Source: Rhizobacter sp. SG703 (GTDB lineage Bacteria > Pseudomonadota > Gammaproteobacteria > Burkholderiales > Burkholderiaceae_C). Taken from it: DNA of 64,000 nt. A program made the translations under genes and the position numbers. The notes beneath the pieces are model-generated. The model saw only the letters and a program-made list of their open reading frames with translations, was not told the DNA's origin and did no database searches. The stretch is taken from NCBI RefSeq assembly GCF_012275445.1, contig NZ_JAAZQK010000010.1, positions 62,001 through 126,000 on the forward strand. The letters run 5' to 3'. Positions 8,165 through 16,327 of the stretch are shown here, in pieces; position 1 is the stretch's first letter, and each line of letters starts with the position of its first letter.

Positions 8165-9178
8165 ATGACCAAAAGGCAGATGACTGAACAAGCGGCCGCT
8201 CCGGTCCTGTCCGAGCAGAGAGGCGATGGGGTTCGGCAAACGGGCAAGCTGCTGTGGATGGAGTGCTTTGTGCGCGCGGTGGAAACCGGCAGCTTCTCCG
8301 CGACGGCGCGCGAACTCGGCATCGGGCAGCCCAATGTCAGTCGGCATATCGATTCTCTGGAATCGCACCTTGCCGTGCGTCTCCTGCGCCGGACAACGCG
8401 CAAGCTGTCGCTGACGATCGAGGGGGAGCGTTACTACACCGAGGCCCGGCGTGCGCTCGACACGATAGCCGAGGCCGAATCGGTGGCCCGCGGCAAAGAA
8501 ATGCCCCGGGGCCTGCTGCGCGTCAGTTGCTCGATGGCTGTCGGTCTGCTGCATGTGCAACCCTTGATAGCGCCCCTGCTCGCGCAGAACCCGCAGCTCG
8601 AAGTCGAATTGCATCTGTCCGACGAATACGTCGACCTCATCGCCGAGCGCTTCGACCTGGCAGTGCGCGTGGGACCCTTGAAAAGCAGCTTGCTGGTGGC
8701 ACGACAGGTCGGCATTTCAGAGCGCGCCGTCTTCGCCAGCACCGACTACCTCGAACGCCATGGCGAGCCCGCGACGCCAAGCGACCTGATGCAGCACGAA
8801 TGCATCCTGAACACCCGATTGCCTTCCGGAGGTCTCTGGCCCTTCGTTGGCGGCGACATCACGGTACGGGGTCGCTACCGCCTCAACAACCAGCAAGCGA
8901 TCGTGAGCGCGGTACGTCAGGGTTTCGGGATCGGCCTCGCACCCGTCTGGGTCTTCGAGGAGGAGCTTCGCGCTGGGCGCGTCAAGGCGTTGCTGCCCGG
9001 ACATCCACTCCCCGCCGCCGCGGTCCATCTGGTCTACCCGGAGCGCAGACTGCTCGCAAAGCGCACGCGGATATTCATCGAGATGATCGACGCGGCTTTC
9101 GCGGGCAACGCGAGCCTGCAGCCGGGATACCTCGATCGCCTCCGAAGAGCCTTGGCGAGCGGCAGCCACGATCGATGA
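8165..9178 (+). CDS. LysR-family transcriptional regulator (CrgA/AaeR-like)
   Basis: The protein has about 337 residues. Its LysR helix-turn-helix reads FSATARELGIGQPNVSRHIDSLESHLAVRLLRRTTR, followed by an effector domain with the CrgA-like features LRVSCSMAVG, DLAVRVGPL and GFGIGLAPVWVFEEEL. The start is uncertain: ATG 8165 has AGAGGA just upstream and ATG 8180 is also possible; the HTH begins about 35 residues later either way. It probably controls the divergent SDR gene. Confidence 0.9.
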   Translation: MTKRQMTEQAAAPVLSEQRGDGVRQTGKLLWMECFVRAVETGSFSATARELGIGQPNVSRHIDSLESHLAVRLLRRTTRKLSLTIEGERYYTEARRALDTIAEAESVARGKEMPRGLLRVSCSMAVGLLHVQPLIAPLLAQNPQLEVELHLSDEYVDLIAERFDLAVRVGPLKSSLLVARQVGISERAVFASTDYLERHGEPATPSDLMQHECILNTRLPSGGLWPFVGGDITVRGRYRLNNQQAIVSAVRQGFGIGLAPVWVFEEELRAGRVKALLPGHPLPAAAVHLVYPERRLLAKRTRIFIEMIDAAFAGNASLQPGYLDRLRRALASGSHDR

Positions 9179-9181
9179 TGC

Positions 9182-9414
9182 GGCGTTGATGTCAAGCGCA
9201 ACGCGGCATTCGCCCTGCGCATTGTTGGTGGACTGCTTGCCTTGCCGAGCCTGCGGGGCTTGGTCCTGGGGTCGCTGGCACTGCTGTCGGGATGGGGCTG
9301 GTATCGCTCGTCGGCTTTGCTTTCCTGAAGCAGTCCGAACGTTGGAGCGAAGAGAAGTCGCCGGGAGCAGAAGTCGCATCGCCACGAGACTTTGGACGTA
9401 CCAGTGAGCGATAG
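9182..9414 (+). pseudogene. Remnant of a small membrane protein, frameshifted
   Basis: After the LysR stop, one frame reads a hydrophobic segment (VKRNAAFALRIVGGLLALP, then a second stretch ending ALLS-stop). The next frame continues as GMGLVSLVGFAFLKQSERWSEEKS and runs to a stop at 9412-9414. Joined across the shift at about 9290-9310 they would make a short protein with two membrane segments and a charged tail. There is no clean start codon. I read this as a decayed small gene; the frameshift join is inferred. Confidence 0.3.
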
Positions 9415-9426
9415 CTGTGATGAACC

Positions 9427-9594
9427 ATGAACGCGCCCTCCGCTCGCGACGCCCTGTTCTCTCAGTTGCACTCAACGGTACTCAAGGAACACGGTTTTCG
9501 CAAACGTGGCCACTGGAGCCCCCAGATGATCCGACCGGGCGAACGGCGCTTGCGACACAGCAAGACTAGTGGATGTAGGTGCCGCTCAGGCTGA
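9427..9594 (+). pseudogene. Truncated DUF4304-like gene, N-terminal fragment
   Basis: ATG 9427 opens a 55-codon frame. The first ~33 residues (ARDALFSQLHSTVLKEHGF, RKRGHWS) look like the beginning of a DUF4304 protein, a family normally of about 150-200 residues. After residue ~40 the similarity stops and the frame ends inside the convergent binding-protein gene. The fragment is therefore 3'-truncated, probably by the event that placed the downstream gene here. Family assignment is from recall of the N-terminal pattern. Confidence 0.4.
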
Positions 9595-10735
9595 CCAGCG
9601 TCAGGTCCACGAAGCTGGAGCCGTTGTGGTTCTTGTTCGAGAAGTGCACCCGCATTCCTCCGAGATCCACGTCGTCCATCCTCTCCAACGCGGCAATGAG
9701 GCCTGCGCGTGTCGGGTCGGATCCGGCCGAGCGCAGCGCGTTGACCACCAACTTCGCGGCGATGAACCCTTCGAAGCTGGCGTACGACACCGGCACCTTG
9801 TTGCCGCCATCCTTGAGGACCTGCTGGTACTCGCGTGCCAGCGGGATGGTGTTGCTCCAGGGATAGGGCACGACCTGCGACATCACGACGCCACGGCCGA
9901 GGTCGCCCAGCGACTTGACGAATTCGTTGGAGTTCACGTTCGACAGCAGCAGGAACTGCGGTCGGCGCCCGGCGGCGTTCATCTGCTTGATGAAATCGGC
10001 GCAGGCGCTGGGCGTGCAGGCCATCACCACGGCATCCGGGGCCGACGCTGCGATGGCCTTGACCGCGGCCTCTATGTTCAGCGTCTTGCGGTCGTAGGTG
10101 GCTTGTGCAATGGCCGCGAGTCCTGCCTTCTTCAGCGCCTGCTCCATGCCCGACAAGGCGTCCTTGCCGAATGGGTCGTCCTGGTAGAACACCGCGATCC
10201 TGCGCACACCTTCGGTTGCGAGGTGGTCGATGAGCTTGGTCGCCTCCTGCTGGTAGCTGGCCCTCAGGTGGAAGACCATCGGGTTGTGCGGCGAGCGCAC
10301 CGACTGCGCGCCGGAATAAGGCGCGATCATCGGCACGCCTTCCTTCGACAGGATCGGGATTGCCGCCTCCAGCGACGGCGTGCTGCGGTAGCCGAACAAG
10401 GCGAAGACACGGTCCTCGGCGATCAGCTTCTGGGTGTTCTGCACCACCCGCTTGATGTCGCGGCCGTCGTCGTAGGCCTTGAGTTCGATCAAGCGACCGA
10501 ACAGGCCACCACGCTTGTTGACCGAATCGAAATACGCCGTTGCCCCTTGCAGGCCTTCGACGCCGACAGCCAGCCCGCTGAGTTCACCGGTCAGCCCGAG
10601 CACGATCGGCGGTTTGGAGCCGCTGTTGTCGGCCGCGGCGGCAGGCAGCGATGCGACGAGCGAGACCGTGAGTGAGGCGGCGAACGAAACAAGACAGTGG
10701 AAGAGATCCCGCAACACTGGCGATCGGAAAGTCAT
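9566..10735 (-). CDS. ABC-transporter substrate-binding protein, branched-chain amino acid (type I periplasmic) family
   Basis: The protein has 389 residues with a Sec signal peptide ending in ASLPAAAADN. The mature part is a two-lobed type I periplasmic-binding fold: PIVLGLTGELSGLAVGVEGLQ, ELKAYDDGRD, LIAEDRVFALFGYRSTPS, and the inter-lobe FYQDDPFGKDALSGM. Relatives bind leucine-like amino acids, aromatic acids or other carboxylates. No permease or ATPase genes are in the window, so it is an orphan, as is common in Burkholderiales. It is flanked on both sides by gene remnants, so it may be a survivor of a decayed region. I chose ATG 10735 because it heads the signal peptide. Confidence 0.87.
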   Translation of the reverse strand: MTFRSPVLRDLFHCLVSFAASLTVSLVASLPAAAADNSGSKPPIVLGLTGELSGLAVGVEGLQGATAYFDSVNKRGGLFGRLIELKAYDDGRDIKRVVQNTQKLIAEDRVFALFGYRSTPSLEAAIPILSKEGVPMIAPYSGAQSVRSPHNPMVFHLRASYQQEATKLIDHLATEGVRRIAVFYQDDPFGKDALSGMEQALKKAGLAAIAQATYDRKTLNIEAAVKAIAASAPDAVVMACTPSACADFIKQMNAAGRRPQFLLLSNVNSNEFVKSLGDLGRGVVMSQVVPYPWSNTIPLAREYQQVLKDGGNKVPVSYASFEGFIAAKLVVNALRSAGSDPTRAGLIAALERMDDVDLGGMRVHFSNKNHNGSSFVDLTLVSLSGTYIH

Positions 10736-10887
10736 GGCGTGCTCGGTGTTGCAGGGCGGTTGAAGGGATGCAGCAATTGCCCGTCGAGTTTGACATCGGC
10801 TCGTGGCGGCTGCGCGGCCACGTCCCCAGGGTCTGCCCGAATTGCAGCGATCCTGACGCACAGCTACGACTCGACGGGAACCACTGC

Positions 10888-11168
10888 ATGAGCCTCGAAC
10901 ATCCGGAGCTTTCCACCCGCCGACCTCCCGGTTCGCTCCCGCATCGCACAGCTGCGATCCGTGCTGCAAGTCACGAGCGGCAACCTGCTCGAGATGTTCG
11001 ATTTTTTCCTTTTCGGCTTCCACGCCACAAACATCGCCACGACGTTCTTCCCGGCCCAGTCGGAATGCGCGTCGCTGATATTGACCTTCCAGACCTTCGG
11101 CGCCGGCTTCCTCATGCGACCGCTGGATGCGGCCGTCCTGGGGACGTACGTCGATCGGGAGCAGTTCG
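10888..11168 (+). pseudogene. 5' fragment of a citrate/tricarboxylate MHS-type MFS transporter, frameshifted
   Basis: ATG 10888 starts [14 protein letters not shown]; a frame change at about 10925-10940 leads into [47 protein letters not shown] and [20 protein letters not shown]. These blocks match the first two or three helices of the metabolite:H+ symporter family (CitA/citrate type, about 430 residues). After the VDR loop the similarity stops, so at least three quarters of the gene is missing. One frameshift plus truncation makes it a pseudogene. Confidence 0.6.
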
Positions 11169-11781
11169 ACGAGGAGGCCGCAGGTCGCCCCGGTGCAGGC
11201 AAACCGCTGACCGCAGAGTTGATGCCCAAGAGCTGCAGGTTGCGATGAAGCAAGCCCAGAGCAACGCATCTGCGTGTGCTGCGATCGTTGCAGCTCTTCA
11301 TGTCGACGACGGCACCCTGCTTCGCTACGCCTCTGACGGCTACAGGATGTTGAAATCGCGGGCGACGTCCCTTCGAGTGGAACAGCGACTCCAAGCCCAG
11401 CCAAGCGGTCTTCAAGCGGCGGAAGACTCTATCTTCAGTCGTGGCGCGCAGGCAAGTTGCCGACCAACAGGATGACCAGCCAAGTTACCGGGCAGACAGT
11501 CGCCCCGTTACGCCTGAGGAACAGGCTGGATGACGCCGGTCTCGAGGAAAGCAAAGCCTCCCTACAGCTTGGCACAGCCTACCTTGGAGAGCTCGACAAA
11601 GCACAAAGCCAATGGCGGCCTCGTGTCTCAGGCCAGCTTCGGGACGGGTCGGCATATCGCCCCTGGGAACACAACAAGCGATAAGGCGTTTGTTGGTCGT
11701 TTTCGTCTTCAGTGGATATGTGGCAATCCGGCCAGCAATCGCCCGATTCCACAGGTGCTCTATCGGCGCCTAACGGTGAAA
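11169..11781. other. Non-coding, apparently decayed stretch before the tRNA
   Basis: I recognise no gene on either strand. Short open frames exist (for example ATG 11457 to 11684, 75 codons) but show no family pattern, no convincing ribosome site and a composition less GC-rich than the neighbours. A hairpin at about 11675-11698 (CAACAAGC paired with GTTTGTTG) followed by a T-rich run is the only structure seen. Together with the remnants before it, this looks like old gene debris next to a tRNA. Confidence 0.4.
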
Positions 11782-11857
11782 TGGTGCGCCCGGCTGGGAT
11801 CGAACCAGCAACCCCTGCCTTCGGAGGGCAGTACTCTATCCATTGAGCTACGGGCGC
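11782..11857 (-). tRNA. tRNA-Arg (anticodon CCG)
   Basis: The reverse strand folds as a 76-base tRNA with encoded CCA. The acceptor arms are GCGCCCG and CGGGCGC, the D-loop region reads TAGCTCAATGGAT, and the anticodon stem CTGCC/GGCAG encloses the loop CTCCGAA, giving anticodon CCG. The T-arm carries GGTTCGATCC. It lies upstream of the cytochrome gene on the other strand and beside decayed DNA. Confidence 0.95.
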
Positions 11858-11984
11858 GAAGTGCGCGATTCTACAGTGGTCGCCGACTGCCCCGGGTGAG
11901 CCCTGTGGCGCGCGAGAAGGCGACCTCTATAATCCCGCGGTTTTGCCAGCACCGGCAGCCAACGGATACGCCTCGAGGAACTCC

Positions 11985-12599
11985 ATGAGCGATGCCCACA
12001 GCACCCCCGAACACGACGCCCCGCACGAGGGCCCGATCAAGACGCCCAAGCAGTTGATCCTCGCGGTGTTCTTCGCGTTCGTGATCCCGATCCTTGCCAT
12101 CATCCTGCTCGTCAGCTTCGTCGAGGCCGACCACCAGCCCGCCGCCGGCAGCGACGGCCTGAAGGCCGAGGCGGTGGCCAAGCGCATCCAGCCGATCGCC
12201 AGCTACGAGGTCAAGGACCTGTCCGACCCGGGCTCGCTGAAGAGCGGCGAACAGGTCTTCGCCGCCCAGTGCACCGCCTGCCACACCGCCGGCGTCGCCG
12301 GTGCCCCGAAGTTCGGCGACACCGCTGCCTGGGGCCCGCGCATCCCGCAGGGCTACGAGGTCCTGCTGACGCACGCACTGAAGGGCAAGGGCGCGATGGG
12401 CCCGCAAGGCGGTGGCGATTTCAGCGACGTCGAGATCGGCCGCGCAGTCGTCTACATGGCCAACAAGGGCGGCGCCAAGTTCGCGGAACCCGCCGCTACG
12501 CCGGCCTCGGGTGCCGCGTCCGCCGCCACGGCCGAAGCCGCGCCGGCAGCCTCTGCGGCAGCACCCGCCGCGTCGGCCGCCGCCTCCGCCCCGAAGTAA
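11985..12599 (+). CDS. Membrane-anchored c-type cytochrome (cytochrome c5-like)
   Basis: The protein has 204 residues. Residues ~20-45 form a membrane anchor (LILAVFFAFVIPILAIILLVSF). The heme-binding site CTACH follows in GEQVFAAQCTACHTAG, with an axial Met candidate in KGKGAMGPQGGG and the cytochrome c5-like end VVYMANKGG. An Ala/Pro-rich tail of about 40 residues follows. It should carry electrons on the periplasmic face of the inner membrane. ATG 11985 is chosen because GAGGAA precedes it by four bases and the earlier in-frame ATG lacks a site. Confidence 0.92.
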   Translation: MSDAHSTPEHDAPHEGPIKTPKQLILAVFFAFVIPILAIILLVSFVEADHQPAAGSDGLKAEAVAKRIQPIASYEVKDLSDPGSLKSGEQVFAAQCTACHTAGVAGAPKFGDTAAWGPRIPQGYEVLLTHALKGKGAMGPQGGGDFSDVEIGRAVVYMANKGGAKFAEPAATPASGAASAATAEAAPAASAAAPAASAAASAPK

Positions 12600-12621
12600 G
12601 CCCGGCGCCCGCCCACGCATC

Positions 12622-12644
12622 GAAGCCGGCCTCGCGCCGGCTTC
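12622..12644. terminator. Hairpin between convergent genes, probable terminator
   Basis: GAAGCCGGC-CTCGC-GCCGGCTTC is a perfect nine-pair stem with a five-base loop, 22 bases past the cytochrome stop. The plus-strand tail GTCATTT is only weakly T-rich. Its position between two converging genes supports a terminator role for both. Confidence 0.55.
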
Positions 12645-12645
12645 G

Positions 12646-13179
12646 TCATTTCAGGGCCTGCGGGCTCAGGCAGACACCGAAGCGCTGCAGCAGCGCCGCC
12701 TGGTCGATCGCCTGCGGCACCCACCAGCCGCGCTCGACGGCATCGGCGGCCGCTTCCATGTCGAGCGTGTGCACGATGCCCAGCCCGAGGTCGGTGCCGA
12801 GGTACAGCCGGCCCGCTTCGTCGAGCCAGGCCGTGTCCATGCGCGCCGCGCGGCCGGTGTGCGATTCGAGCAGCGGCGCCGCGTCGGCCCGCGCCGCCAG
12901 CCGCCACACCCACGGCGCCGCCTCCAGTTCGACGAACACCTGCTGCGGTCCGTTCTGGAAGAACCAGCGGCCTTGCGCGTCGCCCTCGTAGTTGCGGCCA
13001 ATGAATTCGCGCAGCTTGTCGTGGCGGATCGCGCTGCCCTTGACCTGCGGGAACGCGCCCGCCGCCTGAACGCGGTCGTCGCGCATGTACCACTCGCCGC
13101 GGGCATCGAGCGCGAGCCAGCCGACGCAGGCCGGCACGTTGGGCCACTTCTTCAGCGCGGCCTTGACCATCTCGTCCAT
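12646..13179 (-). CDS. Conserved hypothetical protein (DUF2946-annotated in relatives, from memory)
   Basis: The protein has 177 residues, soluble, with no signal peptide. It has a Trp-rich, conserved-looking body: KKWPNVPACVGWLALDARGEWYMRDD, then RWFFQNGPQQVFVELEAAPWVWRL and a C-terminal MDTAWLDEAGRLYLGT. The function is unknown. ATG 13179 is favoured over upstream in-frame codons because AAGGAGG stands six bases before it. It lies immediately downstream of the yheT gene and is probably co-transcribed with it. Confidence 0.75.
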   Translation of the reverse strand: MDEMVKAALKKWPNVPACVGWLALDARGEWYMRDDRVQAAGAFPQVKGSAIRHDKLREFIGRNYEGDAQGRWFFQNGPQQVFVELEAAPWVWRLAARADAAPLLESHTGRAARMDTAWLDEAGRLYLGTDLGLGIVHTLDMEAAADAVERGWWVPQAIDQAALLQRFGVCLSPQALK

Positions 13180-13198
13180 CGGACCTCCTTCAGCGGCC

Positions 13199-14233
13199 TC
13201 AGGCGGGCCGAGCGCCGGGCCGCCCCACGCCATCGACCGGGAGGCGGTCCACCATCCAGCCCATCACCTGCTCCGGCAGCGTCATCACATGCCCCGGCCA
13301 CGCGCCGGCGGGGAAGCCGACGTGCCCGCCATGGTGCGGCTGCCACAACGTGACGAACGGGCCGACCTCGGCCTGCCGGGGCAAGCTGTGCGCCGGCACG
13401 AACGGGTCGTTGCGCGCATTCAGCACCAGTGCCGGCACGCGGATGCGGTGCAGGTGGGGCTTGGCCGAGCCGCGATGCCAGTAATCGTCGGTGTCGCGAA
13501 AGCCGTGCAGCGGCGCGGTGAACACGTTGTCGAACGCATACAGGTCGCGCACCGCACGCAGCCGCTCGCGGTCGAACAGGCCCGGGTGCTGCTCCCATTT
13601 GCGCAGCGCCTTCGGGATCATCGTGCGCAGGAACATGCGGGTGTAGACATGCCGGTTGAAGCCGCGCCCGATCGCCTGCCCGCCGGCCGCCAGGTCGATC
13701 GGCGACGAGATCGCGCAGACCGCGCGCACCACGGCCGACGCCGTCTCGCCGGCCTCCTCGGCCCAGCGCAGCAGCGCGTTGCCGCCCAGCGACACGCCGA
13801 CCGCGACGATCGGCCCGGCGTGCCGGGTCCGCAGCGCCTGCAGCACCCAGCCGATCTCCTCGAAATCGCCGGAGTGGTAAGCGCGCGGCGCCAGGTTGAT
13901 CTCGCCGGAGCAGCCGCGGAAATGCGGCACCACGTAGCGCCAGCCGCGCTCGCGCGCCCAGTGCGCGAAGGACTGTGCGTAGTGGCTCGCCGACGAACCT
14001 TCGAGCCCGTGGAACAGCACCAGCATCGGCACATCGGCGGCAGCATCGGCTCCTTCGGGGCCGACCTGGAAATCGACGTCGATGAAATCGCCGTCCGGCG
14101 TGTTCCAGCGTTCGCGGCGGTACACCGGAGCCGGCCCGTGGTAGCGCTTCGAGTACAACGCCGGCCAGATCGTCTGCAGATTGCCGCCGACGGCACCGCG
14201 GCCGCCGAGCCAGCGCGGGGAAGAGAAATCCAT
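13199..14233 (-). CDS. YheT-family alpha/beta hydrolase
   Basis: The protein has 344 residues. It begins MDFSSPRWLGG and shows the family's GNLQTIWPAL and LFHGLEGSSAS oxyanion region, the nucleophile elbow GVSLGGNALLRW, an acid in NARNDPFVP, and the catalytic His in HHGGHVGFP. YheT-like enzymes act as carboxylesterases, and the natural substrate is unknown. ATG 14233 is preferred since the upstream in-frame extension is Arg/Ser-rich leader. It sits in a run of minus-strand genes from purU to 12646 with gaps of 10-20 bases. Confidence 0.9.
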   Translation of the reverse strand: MDFSSPRWLGGRGAVGGNLQTIWPALYSKRYHGPAPVYRRERWNTPDGDFIDVDFQVGPEGADAAADVPMLVLFHGLEGSSASHYAQSFAHWARERGWRYVVPHFRGCSGEINLAPRAYHSGDFEEIGWVLQALRTRHAGPIVAVGVSLGGNALLRWAEEAGETASAVVRAVCAISSPIDLAAGGQAIGRGFNRHVYTRMFLRTMIPKALRKWEQHPGLFDRERLRAVRDLYAFDNVFTAPLHGFRDTDDYWHRGSAKPHLHRIRVPALVLNARNDPFVPAHSLPRQAEVGPFVTLWQPHHGGHVGFPAGAWPGHVMTLPEQVMGWMVDRLPVDGVGRPGARPA

Positions 14234-14243
14234 CGGCGTCACC

Positions 14244-14693
14244 TCAGTGCAGCACCGCCGGCGTCTCGCCGAGCTCCTGCACCTCGCCGATCGACCCCGG
14301 GCTCGCATGGTGCGCGACCATGCGCCAGCCGAGCGCCGTCTTCACGTAGACGTTGGTCGCGACGACCCAGGCCGCCTGCGGACCTTCGTTGGTCATCACC
14401 TGCACCCGTTCGAGCACGCTGTGCACCGCGGTCGATTCGCTCTCGAGCCGCCGCACCTTCTCGGGGTGCGCATCGATGCTGCCGTTCGAGAACATCGATT
14501 CGAAGGCCGCGCGGATCGCGGCCGGCCCGACCACCCGCGGCCCGCCCGGGTGCACGCAGGTGATGTCGTCGTCGTCGGACCAGACCGCCATCAGCTTCTC
14601 GATGTCGCCGCGCTGCAGCGCCTCGTAGAACTGCTGTTCGGTGTCGTCGGCCGAAGACAGCAGCGTGGCGGCGGGCGGTTTGGGGCGGGCCAT
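14244..14693 (-). CDS. NTF2-like / SnoaL-like protein
   Basis: The protein has 149 residues with the cone-shaped NTF2-like fold signature: EQQFYEALQRGDIEKLMAVWSDDDDITCVHPGG, then an IRAAFESMF helix and the strand pair VVATNVYVKTALGWRMVAHHASP. Such SnoaL_3/DUF4440-type proteins bind small molecules or act as isomerase-like enzymes; no specific role can be given. It lies ten bases upstream of yheT and 13 bases after purU, so it is in the same operon. Confidence 0.85.
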   Translation of the reverse strand: MARPKPPAATLLSSADDTEQQFYEALQRGDIEKLMAVWSDDDDITCVHPGGPRVVGPAAIRAAFESMFSNGSIDAHPEKVRRLESESTAVHSVLERVQVMTNEGPQAAWVVATNVYVKTALGWRMVAHHASPGSIGEVQELGETPAVLH

Positions 14694-14706
14694 GTCGACA
14701 AGGTCC

Positions 14707-15591
14707 TCAGCGGAAGACGACGGTCTTCTGACCGTTCAGCAGCACACGGTGCTCGACGTGCCAGCGCACCGCGCGCGCCAGCACCATGCACTCGACGTCG
14801 CGGCCGACCGCGGTGAAGTCCTGCGCGCTCAGCGAATGGTCGACGCGGGCCACGTCCTGCTCGATGATCGGCCCTTCGTCGAGGTCGGCGGTCACGTAGT
14901 GCGCGGTCGCGCCGATCAGCTTGACGCCGCGGTCGTGCGCCTGGAAGTACGGCTTCGCGCCCTTGAAGCTCGGCAGGAAGCTGTGGTGGATGTTGATCGC
15001 CCGGCCCTTCATGAAGCCGCAGAAGTCGGCGCTCAGGATCTGCATGTAGCGCGCGAGCACCGTCAGGTCGACGCGCTCGCGCTCGATCAGCGCCTCGACC
15101 TGGCGCTCCTGCGCGCGCTTGGCCTCGGCACTGCTGCCGGCCGGCAGCGGCAGGTGGTGGAACGGGATCGCGTAGCGCTCGGCGAGCCCGGCGAAATCGG
15201 GGTGGTTCGACACGATGGCCGCGATGTCGACGTTCAGCTGTTGCGAATGCCAGCGGTACAGCAGGTCGTTCAGGCAGTGGCCGTGCTGGCTGACCATCAG
15301 CAGCAGGCGCGGGCGCCGCGACAGGTCGTGGAAGGTGGCATCCATGCCGTACTGCTCGCGCACGCTGGTGAACAACCGGTCGAGCGTCGCGCCGTCGGCC
15401 AGGTGGGCCGGCGCCTCGAAGTGCACGCGCATGAAGAACAAGCCGGTCGCCGACGCCTCGCCGATGTCGCCGAACTGCTGCGAGTCCAGGATGTTGCACC
15501 CGGCCTGGTACAGCAGGCCCGACACGGTGTAGACGATGCCCTTGGTGTCACGGCACGACAGGGTGAGGACGAATTCACGGGCAGGCTGCAT
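14707..15591 (-). CDS. purU: Formyltetrahydrofolate deformylase
   Basis: The protein has 294 residues. An N-terminal ACT domain (LTLSCRDTKGIVYTVSGLLYQAGCNILDSQQF) is followed by a formyltransferase-type catalytic domain with SNHPDF, the INIHHSFLPSFKGA active-site loop (Asn-His) and the ...YVTADLDEGPIIEQD end. It hydrolyses 10-formyl-THF to THF and formate to balance one-carbon and glycine pools. The start at ATG 15591 opens directly into the ACT domain. It is first in the minus-strand operon and divergent from the sigma-factor gene. Confidence 0.96.
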   Translation of the reverse strand: MQPAREFVLTLSCRDTKGIVYTVSGLLYQAGCNILDSQQFGDIGEASATGLFFMRVHFEAPAHLADGATLDRLFTSVREQYGMDATFHDLSRRPRLLLMVSQHGHCLNDLLYRWHSQQLNVDIAAIVSNHPDFAGLAERYAIPFHHLPLPAGSSAEAKRAQERQVEALIERERVDLTVLARYMQILSADFCGFMKGRAINIHHSFLPSFKGAKPYFQAHDRGVKLIGATAHYVTADLDEGPIIEQDVARVDHSLSAQDFTAVGRDVECMVLARAVRWHVEHRVLLNGQKTVVFR

Positions 15592-15697
15592 GGGCGCAGA
15601 TTGTACGGACGGGGTGGACCGGCGCGCAGCGGCGCCGGGGCGCCGCATAGAATCGCCGCCACGTGAACCTCGTCACGCCCTGTCGTGACCCCGCACC

Positions 15698-16327
15698 ATG
15701 GCCGTTGCACCCGCCGACTGGAGTGATCGCAGCAAGGAGCTGTCGGCGCTGCTGGCCCGCAGCGGGCTCGGCGACCGCCAGGCCTTCGCCGCGCTGTACG
15801 AGCGCACCAGCGCGCATCTGTTCGCCGTCGTGCTGCGTATCAACAGGGACCGGGCACAGGCGGAAGACGTGCTGCAGGAGGTGTATGTCAATGTCTGGCG
15901 TGCCGCGCAGAGCTTCGATGCCGCGCAGAGCCAGCCGCTGACCTGGCTGACCAGCGTGGCCCGCAACCGCGCGATCGACAGCCTGCGCCGCAAGCAGACC
16001 GAACCGCAGACGCAGCCCGCGCCCTTCACGGATGACGAGGACAAGGACGTGTACGACGATGTGGCCGATGACGCGCCGACCCCGCTCGAGATGCTGAGCC
16101 GGGCTTCGGATGCGCGCGCGCTCGCGCAGTGCATGGAGGGCCTGAGCGCGTCGCAGCGGCAGAGCGTGGCACTCGCGTTCTACGACGGCCTGAGCCATGC
16201 CGAGGTGGCCGACCGGATGCGCGAGCCGCTCGGCACCGTGAAGTCATGGGTGCGGCGCGCGCTGCTGTCGCTGAAGGCCTGCCTCGACAACGCCGTGCTG
16301 CGCGATGGCCGTGCGCGGGGCGCCTGA
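15698..16327 (+). CDS. ECF RNA polymerase sigma factor (SigK/RpoE-like)
   Basis: The protein has 209 residues. Region 2 reads FAALYERTSAHLFAVVLRI and AEDVLQEVYVNVWRAAQSF, and region 2.4-like TWLTSVARNRAIDSLRRK. An acidic linker of about 30 residues precedes region 4 (LSASQRQSVALAFYDGLSHAEVADRMREPLGTVKSWVRRALLSLK). It shares an ATGA overlap with the anti-sigma gene, the usual coupling. The regulated promoters are unknown. Confidence 0.93.
   Translation: MAVAPADWSDRSKELSALLARSGLGDRQAFAALYERTSAHLFAVVLRINRDRAQAEDVLQEVYVNVWRAAQSFDAAQSQPLTWLTSVARNRAIDSLRRKQTEPQTQPAPFTDDEDKDVYDDVADDAPTPLEMLSRASDARALAQCMEGLSASQRQSVALAFYDGLSHAEVADRMREPLGTVKSWVRRALLSLKACLDNAVLRDGRARGA

Noticed and set aside
11670-11780. 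Possible integron attC-like core sites (GTTTGTT, GCCTAAC)
   Set aside because: The pair is in the wrong orientation and spacing for attC, and no integrase or cassette gene is present.
11530-11988. Open frame running through the tRNA-Arg gene
   Set aside because: Its WCARLGSNQQPLPSEGSTLSIE stretch is the usual false translation of an antisense tRNA.
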